A stretch of DNA of 64,000 nt from Neoarius graeffei (Eukaryota > Chordata > Actinopteri > Siluriformes > Ariidae), in assembly GCF_027579695.1 (NCBI RefSeq), contig NC_083577.1, positions 38,913,198-38,977,197 of the forward strand, read 5' to 3'. Below, one piece after another: positions 10,095 through 21,182 of this stretch; position 1 is the first letter of the stretch, and the number at the start of each line of letters is the position of its first letter. A program made the position numbers and the translations under genes. Below the pieces are notes generated by a model that did no database searches, had not been told where the DNA came from, and saw nothing but the letters and a program-made list of their open reading frames with translations.

Positions 10095-12021
10095 GGGGTT
10101 CCCAAACTTTTCCATGCCAAGGCCCCCCAAACAGCATTAGCTTCTGGCCGGGGACCCCCTTTGCAAACCCACAGACAATGCTACAAAATATGTAAAGAAA
10201 CATCAACTTTTAGAATGTTTTCTCTTACTTTTATTCAATAGTCAATAATTGTTACATTTGTTTAGCATAAGAATATTATTAACTAACATGTTTTCAACAC
10301 AAATATTTTCGCACTGAACAATCAACTGTATAACCTCCTGTAGTACCTGATTCAACTCGTTATCCATCCTTTTTGCGACCAGTGCCTCGCGATGGACCAT
10401 GCAGTGTGTGGCCACTACATGCGGGGCCTTCTGCTTAATGAGAGCGGTCACTCCACTGATCTTCCCGGTCATTGCCGCGGCTCCGTCCGAACACACCCCC
10501 ACACAATGGGTCCAGTCCAATCCGTTAGACTCGATGTAATCATCCAAAACTTGAAAAATGTCTTTCCCAGTAGTTCTTCTTTCAAGTGCTTTACAAAATA
10601 GTATTTCCTCCACAAATCTTTCCTGTGAAATAAATCTGATGTACACAAGCAGTTGGGCTTCATTGGATAAATCTGTGCTCTCATTCAGCTGAAGTGCGAA
10701 GTATTCACTGGCTCTCACCTGCTCCAACAGCTGAGCAGATATGTCTTGAGCCATGTCACCAATCCATCGGCTCACGGTGTTATCAGAGAGTGGGACAGCA
10801 TCGATTTTTTTTCGCAGCATCCTCACCAAGCAATTCTCGGACAATGTCTTTGGTGGCTGGTAAAATCAAATCTTCTCCAATTGAGTGAGGTTTTTTAGCA
10901 CGAGCAATGTGGTACGAGGCTAAAAATGATGCCTTCAGGGCCCGCTCGGGGACAGTAGCTTGCTGGGTGAATGCAGCAGATTGCCTGACCAAATGCTCTT
11001 CTTTGCGTCTGAAGAAATCTACTGTTTTTTCGGCATCTGTCGGATGTTTTTGTACCAAGTGACGCTGAAGTTTCGAAGATTTTAAGCACTCGTTTGACAG
11101 GGTCTCCAGACAGAGGACGCATTTCGGGCAATCATGGCCATTTTTCTGTATGGCTGTAAAGCCATACTTAATGTATGCTGCCTCATATTTTCGGATTTTA
11201 GTTGGCCAGGACTTCTTAGTTTTTTTCGCAGCAGTGTCCTCCACAGCAGGGTTGTTGGTTTGTTCCTTCGGTCTCTTCTTCAAAAACCTGTCCATTTTGC
11301 GCTAGCAATACGCTAGTTTGAGGAGCAAAGCAGCTTGATAAATGGCACAAACCGCAACATCACAGGCAATCGGAGAGATGAGCATGGCAAACAACGTTTC
11401 GATTGACTCCCATTATAATCCTGACAGCGCTTTTACTACAAAATCAGAAATGTCACTTGTTTTCAATTCGCTCTAGTGTCCACATTTTTTACACTAGGGA
11501 CAAAAAAAATACATCAATGTGTTCATGACAGCCTTATAGCGCTCACTGTGAAAGAATTTTGTGAATAGCTCCTTTCGTTTACGTGTAAATCCCCGTTGTT
11601 CGAGGACAGGGAACTCTGAGAAAAAGCGCTCTTTGCTTGTCATATTGTGTCTCTGCCCTGCACCTGAGCACCGTTACCAAGGCGACGAGCTCCACTCAGG
11701 GAGCAGAGAGGGGAGGGGCTGCTCTCTCTCTCAAACACACACAGGCTCAGAGCATCGTCGCCTCATAGCCTGCGATAGCGGCCGCTACGTGCACTGCATC
11801 ACTCTCACGGTTTCCCGCAGGGGAATTGTCATCTCTAGTTAATAATTATATTTTATAACAACGATTAAAAAACTAATTACAATATATTTAATAATTATTA
11901 TTTTTAAAAGTATATTTTTTTCCGCAATTTTTTGTTATCGTCCCTCCAACTTTCTGAGGCCCCCCTAGCACCCCCTGGCAGCCCCCCAGGGGGCCGAGGC
12001 CCCCACTTTGAAAACCACTGC
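10095..12021 (-). mobile_element. hAT transposon (ZBED5-like transposase), decayed
   Basis: The left end reads CAGGGGTTCCCAAACTTTTCC-like sequence and the right end ...CACTTTGAAAACCACTG, imperfect hAT-type terminal repeats (CAGGGGTTC/CAGTGGTTT). The minus strand carries a transposase in two frames. The right flank (CACTACACCACCATGCCGCC) is a SINE head while the left flank is LINE, and no matching 8-bp duplication is seen, so a deletion or recombination altered one side. Confidence 0.7.
10242..11295 (-). pseudogene. hAT transposase, BED-finger/ZBED5-like
   Basis: The N-terminal frame (11295 to 10783) reads MDRFLKKRP, then KIRKYEAAYIKYGFTAI and CPKCVLCLETLSNECLKSSK with LQRHLVQKHP. This is a BED-like zinc finger (C-x2-C...H-x4-H). 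The second frame (10844 to 10242) reads VSRWIGDMAQDISAQLLEQV, YFALQLNESTDLSNEAQLLV and CVGVCSDGAAAMTGKISGVT, the first catalytic part of ZBED5/FAM200-type hAT transposases, then HVVATHCMVHREALVAKRM. A frameshift in an A8 run at about 10808 separates the frames. The C-terminal dimerisation domain is missing, so the roughly 370 codons are well short of the usual 600 or so. Inactive. Confidence 0.75.
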
Positions 12022-12042
12022 ACTACACCACCATGCCGCCCC
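12022..12042 (-). repeat. SINE head remnant
   Basis: ACTACACCACCATGCCGCCC matches the outer head of the V-SINE-type SINE. Nothing further of that SINE remains to the right. It abuts the hAT element's end directly. Confidence 0.55.
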
Positions 12043-13110
12043 AGCATGACAGATAGGATCAGCTAATCCCTATTCGCCCAATTATACCCAGCTTTTTTTT
12101 CCCTCCTTTCTTTTTCGGTGTCTCATCAATTATCATCAATGTGCATGGAAATTTTCACTTTCAGTTTCTTCTGGTAGTCTATTTTGAAATCCAAATCAGG
12201 CTAGCTACATGCAAATGCTTCATTTACATGTTTCCTCACACTTTCACATATTCTTTGTAAAACAATATGTTCCCAAACGATGTGTGCAATTTATCTATCA
12301 CTGATTTATCACTGATTAGTCGTTGGGGTCTTAATTGTTCATCCTTATTTTCTTACATAAGTTTACTGTGGACTTCTTTGTTATCTAGAGAGGCTGGGAC
12401 AAGCCATCTGAAAACCCTGATTGTGGTATTTCCCTTAAGTAATACTTATTGTTCATGAATGCATGTTTGTAGGAACAGGTATATTTGGGGTTTATATGGA
12501 TCTGGCAACCTACGTAATTGACTTAAAGTAATACCTAAATAAATTCACTCTTTCCAGTGACTCCATGAAAATAAAGATAGTTATGATAATTTTCGTCCAC
12601 AATGTGATTGCAAATCATAAGACTTTATAATTTAAAAAAAAAAAGTGGGAAAAACCGGCACGATCGAGCAGACAGGAACTGCAGCACTTTGTGACGTACG
12701 TAGCTCAGGGAATCTCCAGAAACCGGAAGTGGTATTAATGCAGTATTCCTTTGTGGGACTTTACAATGCTGAAAAGATTTTAAAATAATACTGAGACCTA
12801 AATAAATGCACTCTTCTCTACGACACCGTGAAAATAAAGCAATCTGGCAGACAGATGGTGCATTCTATTATACACATACTCCATTACTCCTGAGTGTTGA
12901 AAAGGCTTAAACAATGACAAACACACCCAGAGGAAAATTTTGTTTCTCATTTGTATCCCTTCTGTTGCTCAGGAGACAAAATGGTGATTCTCTTTTAAGG
13001 ATCATTATATATTACTTTTGTCACAGTTCTTTCTCCTAATTTTGCCTTAGGAGAAATAAAAGAAGCAAAAGATGAGACATAGCAATGAGACAAGTAGGAG
13101 TCACAAAAGA
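12043..13110. other. AT-rich sequence with an internal direct duplication
   Basis: No gene is visible. About 45 bp at 12535-12580 recurs at 12790-12840 (ACCTAAATAAAT...CACTCTT...GTGAAAATAAAG), about 250 bp apart, suggesting a tandem or terminal repeat of an old element. Confidence 0.5.
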
Positions 13111-13114
13111 GATA

Positions 13115-13283
13115 TTAGGTTTTTTTGGGGCTTTTTTCACCTTTATTGGATAGGACAACGTAGAGACAGGAAATGAGCTGGAGAGACAGACGGGGAGGGA
13201 TTGGGAAATAACCTTGGGTCAGAATCGAACCCAGGTCCCCGGATTTATGGTATGGAGCCTTAGTCGACTGAACCATGACTAAG
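13115..13283 (-). repeat. tRNA-derived SINE, second family, copy 1
   Basis: On the minus strand the unit starts TCATGGTTCAGTCGACTAAG, has a B-box-like GGGTTCGATTC, and ends in TCCTATCCAATAAAGGTGAA then AAAAGCCCC. A clearly related copy lies at 49994-50177. The A/B-box layout indicates RNA polymerase III transcription in the source element. Confidence 0.75.
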
Positions 13284-13339
13284 ACTATTTTATTAGTTGA
13301 CTAATTTCAACTTTCGTGAGAAATAATGCGAACGTCTGC

Positions 13340-13480
13340 ATCATGCGGGATTTGCGGGCGGGACAAAATATGGCGGGCGGGAGCGGGACTGAAAATCATA
13401 ATTCTTTGCGGGAGCGGGACTGCACAATGCGGGAGCGGGCGGGAGCAGGACTGAAAATTCTGTCCCACGCAGACCTCTAA
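13340..13480 (+). repeat. GC-rich imperfect repeats
   Basis: Repeats of GCGGGAGCGGGACTGAAAAT and GGCGGGAGCGGGACTG stand out from the AT-rich surroundings. They are probably part of an unclassified DNA element. There is no coding frame of interest. Confidence 0.5.
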
Positions 13481-14877
13481 TCTGAGTATTGTTTAAGCCT
13501 TTGTTGAGATCTCTTTTGTAAATCAAAAAAGGACTAAACTGAGATGACTAGAATGAGAATGGTTCAAGATTGTGTAGAGACCTCTTTTACAAAACTGACG
13601 GAGCCTAATCTGAGACTCACCAAATAGATCTGAAATGAGAATTGTGTGAGTTTACAGAGAGAGCTCTCTGGTGGATCAGCCTGAGTAAAGTATGAGATGT
13701 ATAAATTGGTCAACACTGAGCATTATTTAAAACATTGTTGAGAACTCATTTGTAGAGTAAAGGGAGTCTACAATGAGATAACTTAACTCTTTTGCTCCAG
13801 AGACAAACCTGAGAAGCAGGAGACAAAAGCAATAATCTCATTTTAATATCACTATGATCTCATTATTGTCTAGGAGAAACAATTGAGAAAGAGAAGAGAT
13901 CTCATTTTAAAATTTCCTTTCCTCTGGGCAGGCTTGAACAGTGGGTAGGTATAGCAGCTGGGAAAATATTTTATTTTAGCCTTCAGGTCATGGTTCGAAT
14001 TATGTGGGAGCCAGTGGGAGCTGAGCTCCCATAGAGTGAGGAAAATGAATGCAGTAAAATCATATATCTGTGGGGGTCTCTTAAAATGTAGCATCATGAT
14101 ATTTTAATCACAAATAAAGCTCATTTTCCTTCAATATACGGAGTAATATTTACGTTAAAGATAAACAAATAGCCTTAAATAATAAGAAGAAACATGTTTT
14201 CCAAAAGAACACATTACAGCTAGGTGCATACTCCTGTGCATGCAGCACCACCATGCCACTATGTGTGCAAACTATCCTTTTGAGAGCTCCCGAACGTTAA
14301 CATACACACACACATTGATCCTTTCAGAAAGAGAACCACTTGACCTTGGTTTCATTCGTTGGGTAAGTTTTCAAGAAAAAAGATCAATAAGTTAGAGACT
14401 ACTGGCTACCATGTCGCTGAAAAAAAGGCCACTCCTGGTGCTGACATCATGCTCAGCCCTGACATGTTTTAGTACTAGTAGAATGCATTCTCCTTCTGTT
14501 TAAAGTGTAGGCTATAGAAAAATAGCAAAAACAATATGTTAAAAAAACAATAAAAAAGACTACTTTGTGTAAAATAATTAGAGTATATTTACACTTGCAC
14601 TGGGGTAGATTTCCTGATAACATTGCCCTTTAGGGCTAAAGAGAAAGTTGAGAGACTCTCTTAAGCAACGAACGTTGTCTCTGTACGTGGTTTTCCCAAA
14701 CTCACTCGTCAGGAGGAGTCTTAATAGCAACATTACGAAGAGCTTCTTTGCAGTGTGCATCCCTGATATAGGCATTAGTAGTTGCTAAATCCAGTTGATG
14801 AGTTCGCATGGCATTCGTTTTTTTTTTTACCAAAAAAAACAATGAAATATAAAGTGTTTAAAGTATGCTAAAATATT
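13481..14877. other. No recognisable gene
   Basis: Moderately repetitive AT-rich sequence with scattered words such as GAGATCTCTTTTGTAAA and GAGACCTCTTTTACAAA. No supported gene or known element was found. Confidence 0.45.
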
Positions 14878-14888
14878 GTATTGTCATT

Positions 14889-15269
14889 ATCTCATCTCAT
14901 CTCATTATCTCTAGCCGCTTTATCCTGTTCTACAGGGTCGCAGGCAAGCTGGAGCCTATCCCAGCTGACTACGGGCGAAAGGCAGGGTACACCCTGGACA
15001 AGTCACCAGGTCATCACAGGGCTGACACATAGACACAGACAACCATTCACACTCACATTCACACCTACGGTCAATTTAGAGTCACCAGTTAACCTAACCT
15101 GCATGTCTTTGGACTGTGGGGGAAACCGGAGCACCCGGAGGAAACCCACACGGACACGGGGAGAACATGCAAACTCTGCACAGAAAGGCCCTCGCTGGCC
15201 ACGGGGCTCGAACCCGGACCTTCTTGCTGTGAGACAACAGTGCTAACCACTACACCACCATGCTGCCCT
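14889..15269 (-). repeat. Full-length V-SINE-type SINE with 11-bp TSD
   Basis: The tRNA-like head lies at the right end: minus strand GGCAGCATGGTGGTGTAGTG, then a B box GGTTCGAGCCCC. The tail at the left is CTAGAGATAATGAGATGAGA. GTATTGTCATT duplicates at 14878-14888 and 15270-15280. The head, central CCACAGTCCAAAGACATGCA core and tail match the fish V-SINE superfamily (Mermaid-like). Confidence 0.9.
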
Positions 15270-15555
15270 GTATTGTCATTAAGCATTGCATATATCATGT
15301 GGTAATTAATAACTGTAACTATTTAACATTTTTTGGGTAACTTTTTTTTTAATTCCAAGCGTGTTTTTTTAATTAAATGAAGAACGTTCACACGAAAGAA
15401 TAAACAAATAATAAACAAAATAATTAAGTAAATGTTTTCCCCGTGCCCGCTCATTTCACTGTTATCCAAACATACAGTAAGGATTATTTCAACTGTTATC
15501 CACAATGCCAAGCTGGCAATGTTAACCCTGATATGTGCGCGCAGAGAGAGAGAAG

Positions 15556-15628
15556 TTTGATCTGTGTGTACCTCAGGAGGTTGAATATATGAGGTCAATT
15601 CAACCTCCTGAGGTACACACAGATCAAA
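15556..15628. repeat. Perfect 31-bp inverted repeat with 11-bp loop
   Basis: Arms 15556-15586 and 15598-15628 are exact reverse complements (TTTGATCTGTGTGTACCTCA... against ...TGAGGTACACACAGATCAAA). A (GA)n stretch lies left of it and a (CT)n(CA)n stretch to the right, which extend the potential hairpin. Confidence 0.9.
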
Positions 15629-15634
15629 ACCTAC

Positions 15635-15670
<36 letters not shown>

Positions 15671-15839
15671 ATATTAAAGGTGCAGAAATTTGTCTCATTT
15701 ATGACACTAAATTATATAATCACTTGCCTAATGGAGTTAAATTTGATTAAAATGTGGCGATATCAATGTGACATCATGATATCTATACGTAATTCCATAA
15801 CATATTGAAATATATTAATAATGTTTTTCGGATATTTAT

Positions 15840-16152
15840 TTAATATCATAACTGGCAAAGTTTGTTTGTTTGTTTGTTTGTTTGTCTTGAGCTAACTTCG
15901 CCATTTCTCGATGGATTTTCACCAAATTTGGCAAGTAGGTCTGAGGATGACCTGCAATTTTGTAGATATAAACAAAATTCATGTACGGGCCCCAGGGGGA
16001 CCCCAGTGGGCCCCTGGGTGGAGGGTGTTTGGATTTTTGTTTGTCTTGGGTTAACATCACCATTTTCAATGGATCTTCACCAAATTTGTCATGGAAGTCT
16101 GGGGACAACCCAGAATTTTGCAAAACCTGGGCAACGCCAGGTAACCTGCTAG
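15840..16152 (+). mobile_element. Helitron-like element, 3' end with hairpin and CTAG
   Basis: The unit contains (GTTT)n, then a motif seen twice (TCGATGGATTTTCACCAAAT, later CAATGGATCTTCACCAAATT). It ends in the hairpin CCTGG-GCAACG-CCAGG followed by TAACCTGCTAG and a T. A short GC hairpin about 10 bases before CTRR and insertion before T are the marks of Helitron 3' ends. A 5' TC could be the TC of ATATCATAACTGG near 15845. There is no Rep/helicase coding, so it would be non-autonomous. Confidence 0.5.
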
Positions 16153-16157
16153 TTTAA

Positions 16158-17206
16158 TAATAACACTAACCCATGACTACATCATCGCTTGTTTACCACA
16201 AAGCATTATGGGCGATACCCGAGGTCAGCTCCACTATATTATTTACTTTCGCCTTTGTTAAACACTGCATTGTTCTGTCTAACCAGTTTTAACCATGCCT
16301 AAAGTGAATTGCTGTGTGCCTAACGTGTCTCCACAACAAAGAGAACACCTAATTTGAGCTTTTATTAGCTGCCAGTCAAGGAGAAGAAAGAAATGGATAA
16401 GTTTAAACCACAACAAAAACCTTTGAACTGAATCAAAATGGACAAGTGTTTGTCGCTTACATTTCTCTGGTGGGAAAGAGACGTACTTAAACTGTGACCC
16501 AGAAATATTTCCATGGTCTGCGGAATGGCCTTCGGTTATAGATGATTATAACAATCAACACTGTTCATCATTTGAAACTACCGATATTCCAAAGCCTGTA
16601 AAATGAAGAAGCATTCTTCGGCCTTTGCCTTTCAACATGACGAAGCACTCGGCAGCTGAACGAGCCTGTCTGACCGATAAAACTCCCAAACCACAAAGTG
16701 TTCTCTTTCAGGTATGAATAATGTTCAGTGTACCTCACTAGCGGCATTTATTGAAGTAAATGCATTTATACTGAACATGACACAGCAGATCAGCGGGTTT
16801 CCAAAGATTTTTTTTGTAATGTTTCCTGATATCAAGTTTTATTTAATTAATCACTCATTTATAAATGTTTTGATGAGACATTCTGAGATTTGATGATGTT
16901 GTTGTACAGTGTGGTAGACTCAGTCAATCTCTAGGTTGTATGAATTCTTTTCACTTATATCTTACCTTCTCACCAAGCTTGATTTGGATTCAGATTTCCC
17001 TGCTGTAAACCCTTGACATGTTATCCACCTCTTTAAATCACCAATTTCATTGTCTTCCACGACAGAGCACAGCAAAATTGCTCCTCTCACATCGCTCTCA
17101 CGTAAAATTAATCTAAAATCCGCTATATTGCTCAACTACCGACCCTGGCTATACCCCATAATGCATTGCGATAAACAAGTGATGGCGTAGTTATGCTTGG
17201 GGGCTA
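16158..17206 (+). mobile_element. TTAA-flanked THAP-bearing element, copy 3
   Basis: TTAA lies at 16154-16157 and 17207-17210. The first 70 or so bases and the reverse complement of the last 70 align clearly (shared CTTGTTTA, GCATTATGGG and GGTC blocks), giving a long imperfect terminal inverted repeat. A degenerate THAP frame sits about 135 bp inside the left end. Together with copies 1 and 2 this indicates a Kolobok-like family. It starts directly after the Helitron-like end. Confidence 0.6.
16294..16560 (+). pseudogene. Decayed THAP domain
   Basis: The frame starts MPKVNCCVPNVSPQQREHL and hits a stop. Downstream pieces read RRKKWISLNHNKN and then ESKWTSVCRLHFSGGKETYL followed by NCDPEIFPW. 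The R-K-W helix and the W-x-S-VC-x-x-HF segment (C-x2-H of the C2CH finger) are the THAP landmarks in the right order. The first cysteines are also present (N-C-C). Stops and frame changes make it non-functional. The protein would have bound DNA as part of the element's transposition machinery. Confidence 0.6.
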
Positions 17207-17210
17207 TTAA

Positions 17211-18689
17211 CTCGATGTACTTGCAATGGACAAGAAAAATAATTGAACACTAGCAGCAGAGTCAACACCAGTTTCACCACTGACTGTGAGAGTCCCTTGG
17301 AGGCACATGCACATTCTGTGTATTCGGCTGTGAGCGAGTCATTTTTTGTTTTGAACGACTGGTTCGGGTCTCTCGTAAATTCAGAGCAAACTAAAGTACG
17401 ACTTGGGCTACGATGTTGTTCGGGAAAACCACGTTAGCTTGATGGTGGATCTCAGGAGGTAATTAAAGACACTCTTGGCCTTAAGAGGCTTTCAGGAAAC
17501 CCACCCCTGTTCTGGTACACTGGCTTTCTTTCTTCTACTTTCTGACTACTTTCCACTACAATTGTCTAAGTGACATATCTCTGTGCCACACTGTGCTTTT
17601 GGGAGGTCGGGATTCAGTAGGCAATTGCTGAAGTGGCACAAAAACAATTATTTTATCTTGGTCTGAGTTATAACTTATTGACAGGAATTACTATTATACG
17701 AACAATTACACCAGTAAAAAATTCTAACAACAGCTGGTATTGGTAGTTATTAAGGTAAACAAAAACAGGTGGTCTGTTACAATCATCCCTCCAACGTGTC
17801 CACTTGTTAGGTTGCTGAGATCTGAGTGGCAGTCACTCACCTCATGAAGTAGGAACTTTCACTTTCAGTGCTGGAGCCAGCAGAAGCCGGTGACGTGTTG
17901 CACCATATGCATTGTGTGTAGCGAGTATGCAGCAGCCAGGAATTTGTTAGGGTTCACTTCCAAAACTACGTTGCTCTAAAACTGCAACCTTTTCTGGTTC
18001 TAACAGTACTGATTAGGACCATGTAGACCCTTTCTATTTTGTGCTACAATGTTAGGTAGAGGTGGGGGTCAGCGCGCAATTACCGTGATTGATTTTTCTA
18101 AAATCACTGTATCTCTGCAGCCGTAAAAGATTTTTTTCAAAATTCCAAAAACTATGTTCTTCTTAGGGCCTCCTTTAACAGAGAGCAGATTTTAAGGTGA
18201 GTTGAATCTGTTTGAAATTTTAAGGTAAAATCCCCAAGCCAAATTCTGTCGGCGTGCCTTCCAGGCAGGGGTTCACCAATCTACGTCATTTTCGGTTTAG
18301 GACATTCTTGGTGGAAGTGAAGGGAATTCCAGGCATCGCTTTGTGACGAGAGGTCTTTTATTTTTTTTGAGTTTTCATCTCCACACCTTGCAATTACATT
18401 GAAAATTGAAAGTTTGCGTTAACATCTATAAAATGACACTGAAGAGACCTGTTCGCGTCAGTATCACTTTAAACAAGCAGAGGAAAATGTCCACATTTCT
18501 TATGATGAAGGGGGCTGCAAAACTGTTATTAAAATCCTCAGATGGCAAAAACAAAATTATACTTTTCTGGGAATAGCATACGTTAGTTTAGTTTAATAAG
18601 TTAATGTTTTAAAGAAAAATAAAACCAAAGACAAATTGTATATAATTTTATTGCCTCCTCACAACAAAAAGTTTCTGGGTCCCATGCAG
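17211..18689. other. No recognisable gene; possible TTAA-element end at 18468
   Basis: No coding evidence is seen. At 18440-18472 the minus strand reads TTAAAGTGATACTGACGCGA, resembling the end of the 51430 element (TTAAAGTGCTGATGACACG), so one terminus of a related element may lie here. The other end was not found. Confidence 0.35.
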
Positions 18690-18828
18690 TGGCTGACGGG
18701 AGCCTTTCTGTGTAGAGTTTGCATGTTCTCCCTGTGTCTGCGTGGGTTTCCTCCGAGTGCTCTGGTTTCACCCACAGTCCAAAGACATGCAGGTCTGAAT
18801 GCGAGTGTGAATGGTTGTTTGTCTCTGT
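18690..18828 (+). repeat. V-SINE-type SINE, left part (split by Harbinger)
   Basis: GTTTGCATGTTCTCCCTGTG and CACAGTCCAAAGACATGCAG match the SINE core. The copy continues at 22621 after the Harbinger insertion. The tRNA-like head is missing or diverged. Confidence 0.85.
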
Positions 18829-19072
18829 TACCCCTTTTCCACCAAATCAGTTCCAGGGCTGGTTCGGGGCTGGTGCTGGTTCACAACTCGTTCAACTTGC
18901 GAGCCAGCTGAGAACCAGTTTGCTTTTCCATAGCTCGGGGTGCTAAGGGGAGCCACGTCATTACGTCACTGTATGCGTCAGTTACGTCGCTGCATTTGCA
19001 TAAACCTTGGCGCGAACATCGAAGCAACAACAACACGGAGGAGAAGAAGAAGCAGCAGCAACAACAATAATA

Positions 19073-20861
19073 ATGGATGACTTCGCGTTTGTACAGCTGC
19101 TGCTTCTGGCTTTACGGTGCTTCATTGGGATCAGATCCAATATGTTTGTGTTGATCAACAGGTTTTGAGTGGACGGCGATTACGTTCTAGGAGACAGGTA
19201 ATAACCTAATAACGTTTTGACTCTTACTTACACTGAATGTGAGATGGTTATGTTAGCCGGTGTTATGTCCCTGCTGGAATCGTCACAAATTCACAAACAT
19301 ATTACTGGTGATTTTAAGTCGCCGCTCATATCTACCACAGCAGTAGATATGAGGATGCTTAGCTCTGTCATGAACTTAACTTATTGAAGTGAATGTAAAC
19401 AAACTGCATGGAAATACAAGTGAATGATTTATGTTTAACCTCGTTTCTTTAACCCTTATGCCTCACTAAGGACATTTTTGGCTTGTCAGTTGTTAATTTT
19501 CTTTATTATTTTGACTGTGTTCATACATATAGAAATATAATTAGGTCAGCAGAATATAAAGTATGGCAAATGTGCTGTACATTAACTCCACAAGTAAATG
19601 TAGCACTTATGTTTCCAACACTCACACATGCACATTTATTTCTCAATACACATCCCACTCTCATCTAAGGGGAAAAAGAGGCACAAGGGTTAAGTACCAT
19701 GATGAATATTTGTTTGAGTATTGATGACTCTCCACACAACATGTTTATTTACCTATACATTTTTCTCTTTACAGGTAATCTTGCGACTGATGGCAAGGCG
19801 GAGATCACATGTTATCTGGGCACACCCAAGATCTCGCTACTGGTGGGACACAATTGTTCCTGATTTCACCTTTCACCAGTTCATGCAGAATTTCCGTGTG
19901 TCCCGAGAGTCGTTTGAGTATATCTGCAGTCGGGTGAGGCATGTCTTGGGGAGAAGGAACACAAATTACCGTTTGTGTCCCCCAAACCAGAAGCGGGTGG
20001 CTATTGCCATCTGGAAGCTGGCCACTGGCGGTGAATACAAGACCATCAGCCATCTTTTTGGAGTAGGCGTGAGCACCGTCTTTAATTGCATTCAGGATTT
20101 CTGTAACACAGTCATCAAGGTGCTGCTCCCTGCCCACATTACATGCCCTGATGCTGAGAGGTTAGCGGAAATGGCTGCTCTCTTTCAGAGTCGTTGGAGA
20201 GTGCCACAGTGTGTTGGTGCAATAGATGGAAGCCACATTCCCATTATAGCACCAGAAGAGTATCCCCGAGACTACTACAACCGGAAGGGATGGCATTCGG
20301 TTGTTCTGCAAGCAGTTGTAGATGGCAGAGGATTTTTCTGGGATGTGTGTGTTGGCTTTCCAGGGAGTGTGCATGACACGAGTCCTAAAACAGTCACATT
20401 TGTGGGAAGTCCTAAGTGACGGGGAATTTCTAGGTCAAAGCAAAGTGACCATCTCTGGCTGTGAGGTTGGACATTACCTGATAGGTGATCCAGCCTACCC
20501 CATGCAGAACTGGCTGATGAAACCCTTTTCTGACACTGGCAGATTGACCCCTGAACAACACACCTACAGACTCAACAGTGCACAACTGGTTGTGGAAATG
20601 GCATTTGGGAGATTTAACGGACGGTGGAGGTGCCTACTAAAAAGAAATGACTGCAAGCTGGAACTGTGCAAGAAAATGGCGCTGACCTGTTGTGTCCTTC
20701 ATAACATCTGTGAGGAACATGGCGACAATTTCACTGAGGAGCACCAAGACAGACATGCTAACATCCAGCCTTCTCTTCAGGCATTACCTGAACATGGCAG
20801 TCAAGAAGGGGCTGACATTAGAGCCGCTTTAATGGCCTACTTTAACAGAGGGAATGAGTAA
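19073..20861 (+). pseudogene. PIF/Harbinger DDE transposase, two frameshifts
   Basis: Exon 1 (19073-19197) begins MDDFAFVQLLLLALR and ends in an arginine-rich VLSGRRLRSRRQ just before a GTAATA donor. Exon 2 starts at 19775 after TTTACAG and reads VILRLMARRRSHVIWAHPRS. It contains the fold and catalytic motifs CVGAIDGSHIPI (first Asp), then GHYLIGDPAYPMQNWL (second Asp) and VVEMAFGRFNGRWRCL (Glu), as in the DDE_Tnp_4 family, ending AALMAYFNRGNE. Exon 1 needs one extra base to reach the exon 2 frame. Exon 2 shifts once at about 20385, next to VCVGFPGSVHDT. All catalytic residues remain, so inactivation may be recent. The Myb-like partner at 21183-22376 is intact. Confidence 0.85.
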
Positions 20862-21182
20862 TTTGTTTGGTTATTTTGCTATTTACTTCATGTCAATGTT
20901 GTTTAATTGTTCAGTTCAATAAGTTTATAGAAATGAGTCGTTTATTTGTAAATAAAGTGACTGAAAAAGGTAGCTTGTTGAATTCTTTCATTACTTGTTT
21001 TCACAAGCTCTAACCAGCTTTACTTGTACTTATTACACAGTTAAAATAATTTTACATCACTATTGAAAACATATACAAGCAGATATGTCTCTTTAGAAAA
21101 AACATTTATTTACATAGTGCGTAGAAACACAACATAAAGTGACGAACAGTGCAAAGGTGCAAAATAAGAAAAGTGGTGTGAT

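Noticed and set aside
14881-15246. 121-codon plus-strand ORF
   Set aside because: It lies wholly inside a SINE. Near-identical ORFs occur in the other SINE copies, showing that it is a by-product of the repeat.
15130-15269. tRNA gene-like A and B boxes
   Set aside because: These are the tRNA-derived heads of SINEs: they are followed by the conserved SINE core and tail and flanked by target duplications. The same applies at 37380-37448, 39480-39533, 43380-43462, 47311-47390 and 59130-59210.
15323-15667. 114-codon minus-strand ORF
   Set aside because: It runs through (GA)n/(CT)n simple repeat and the 31-bp hairpin. The RERERE start is low-complexity and there is no family resemblance.
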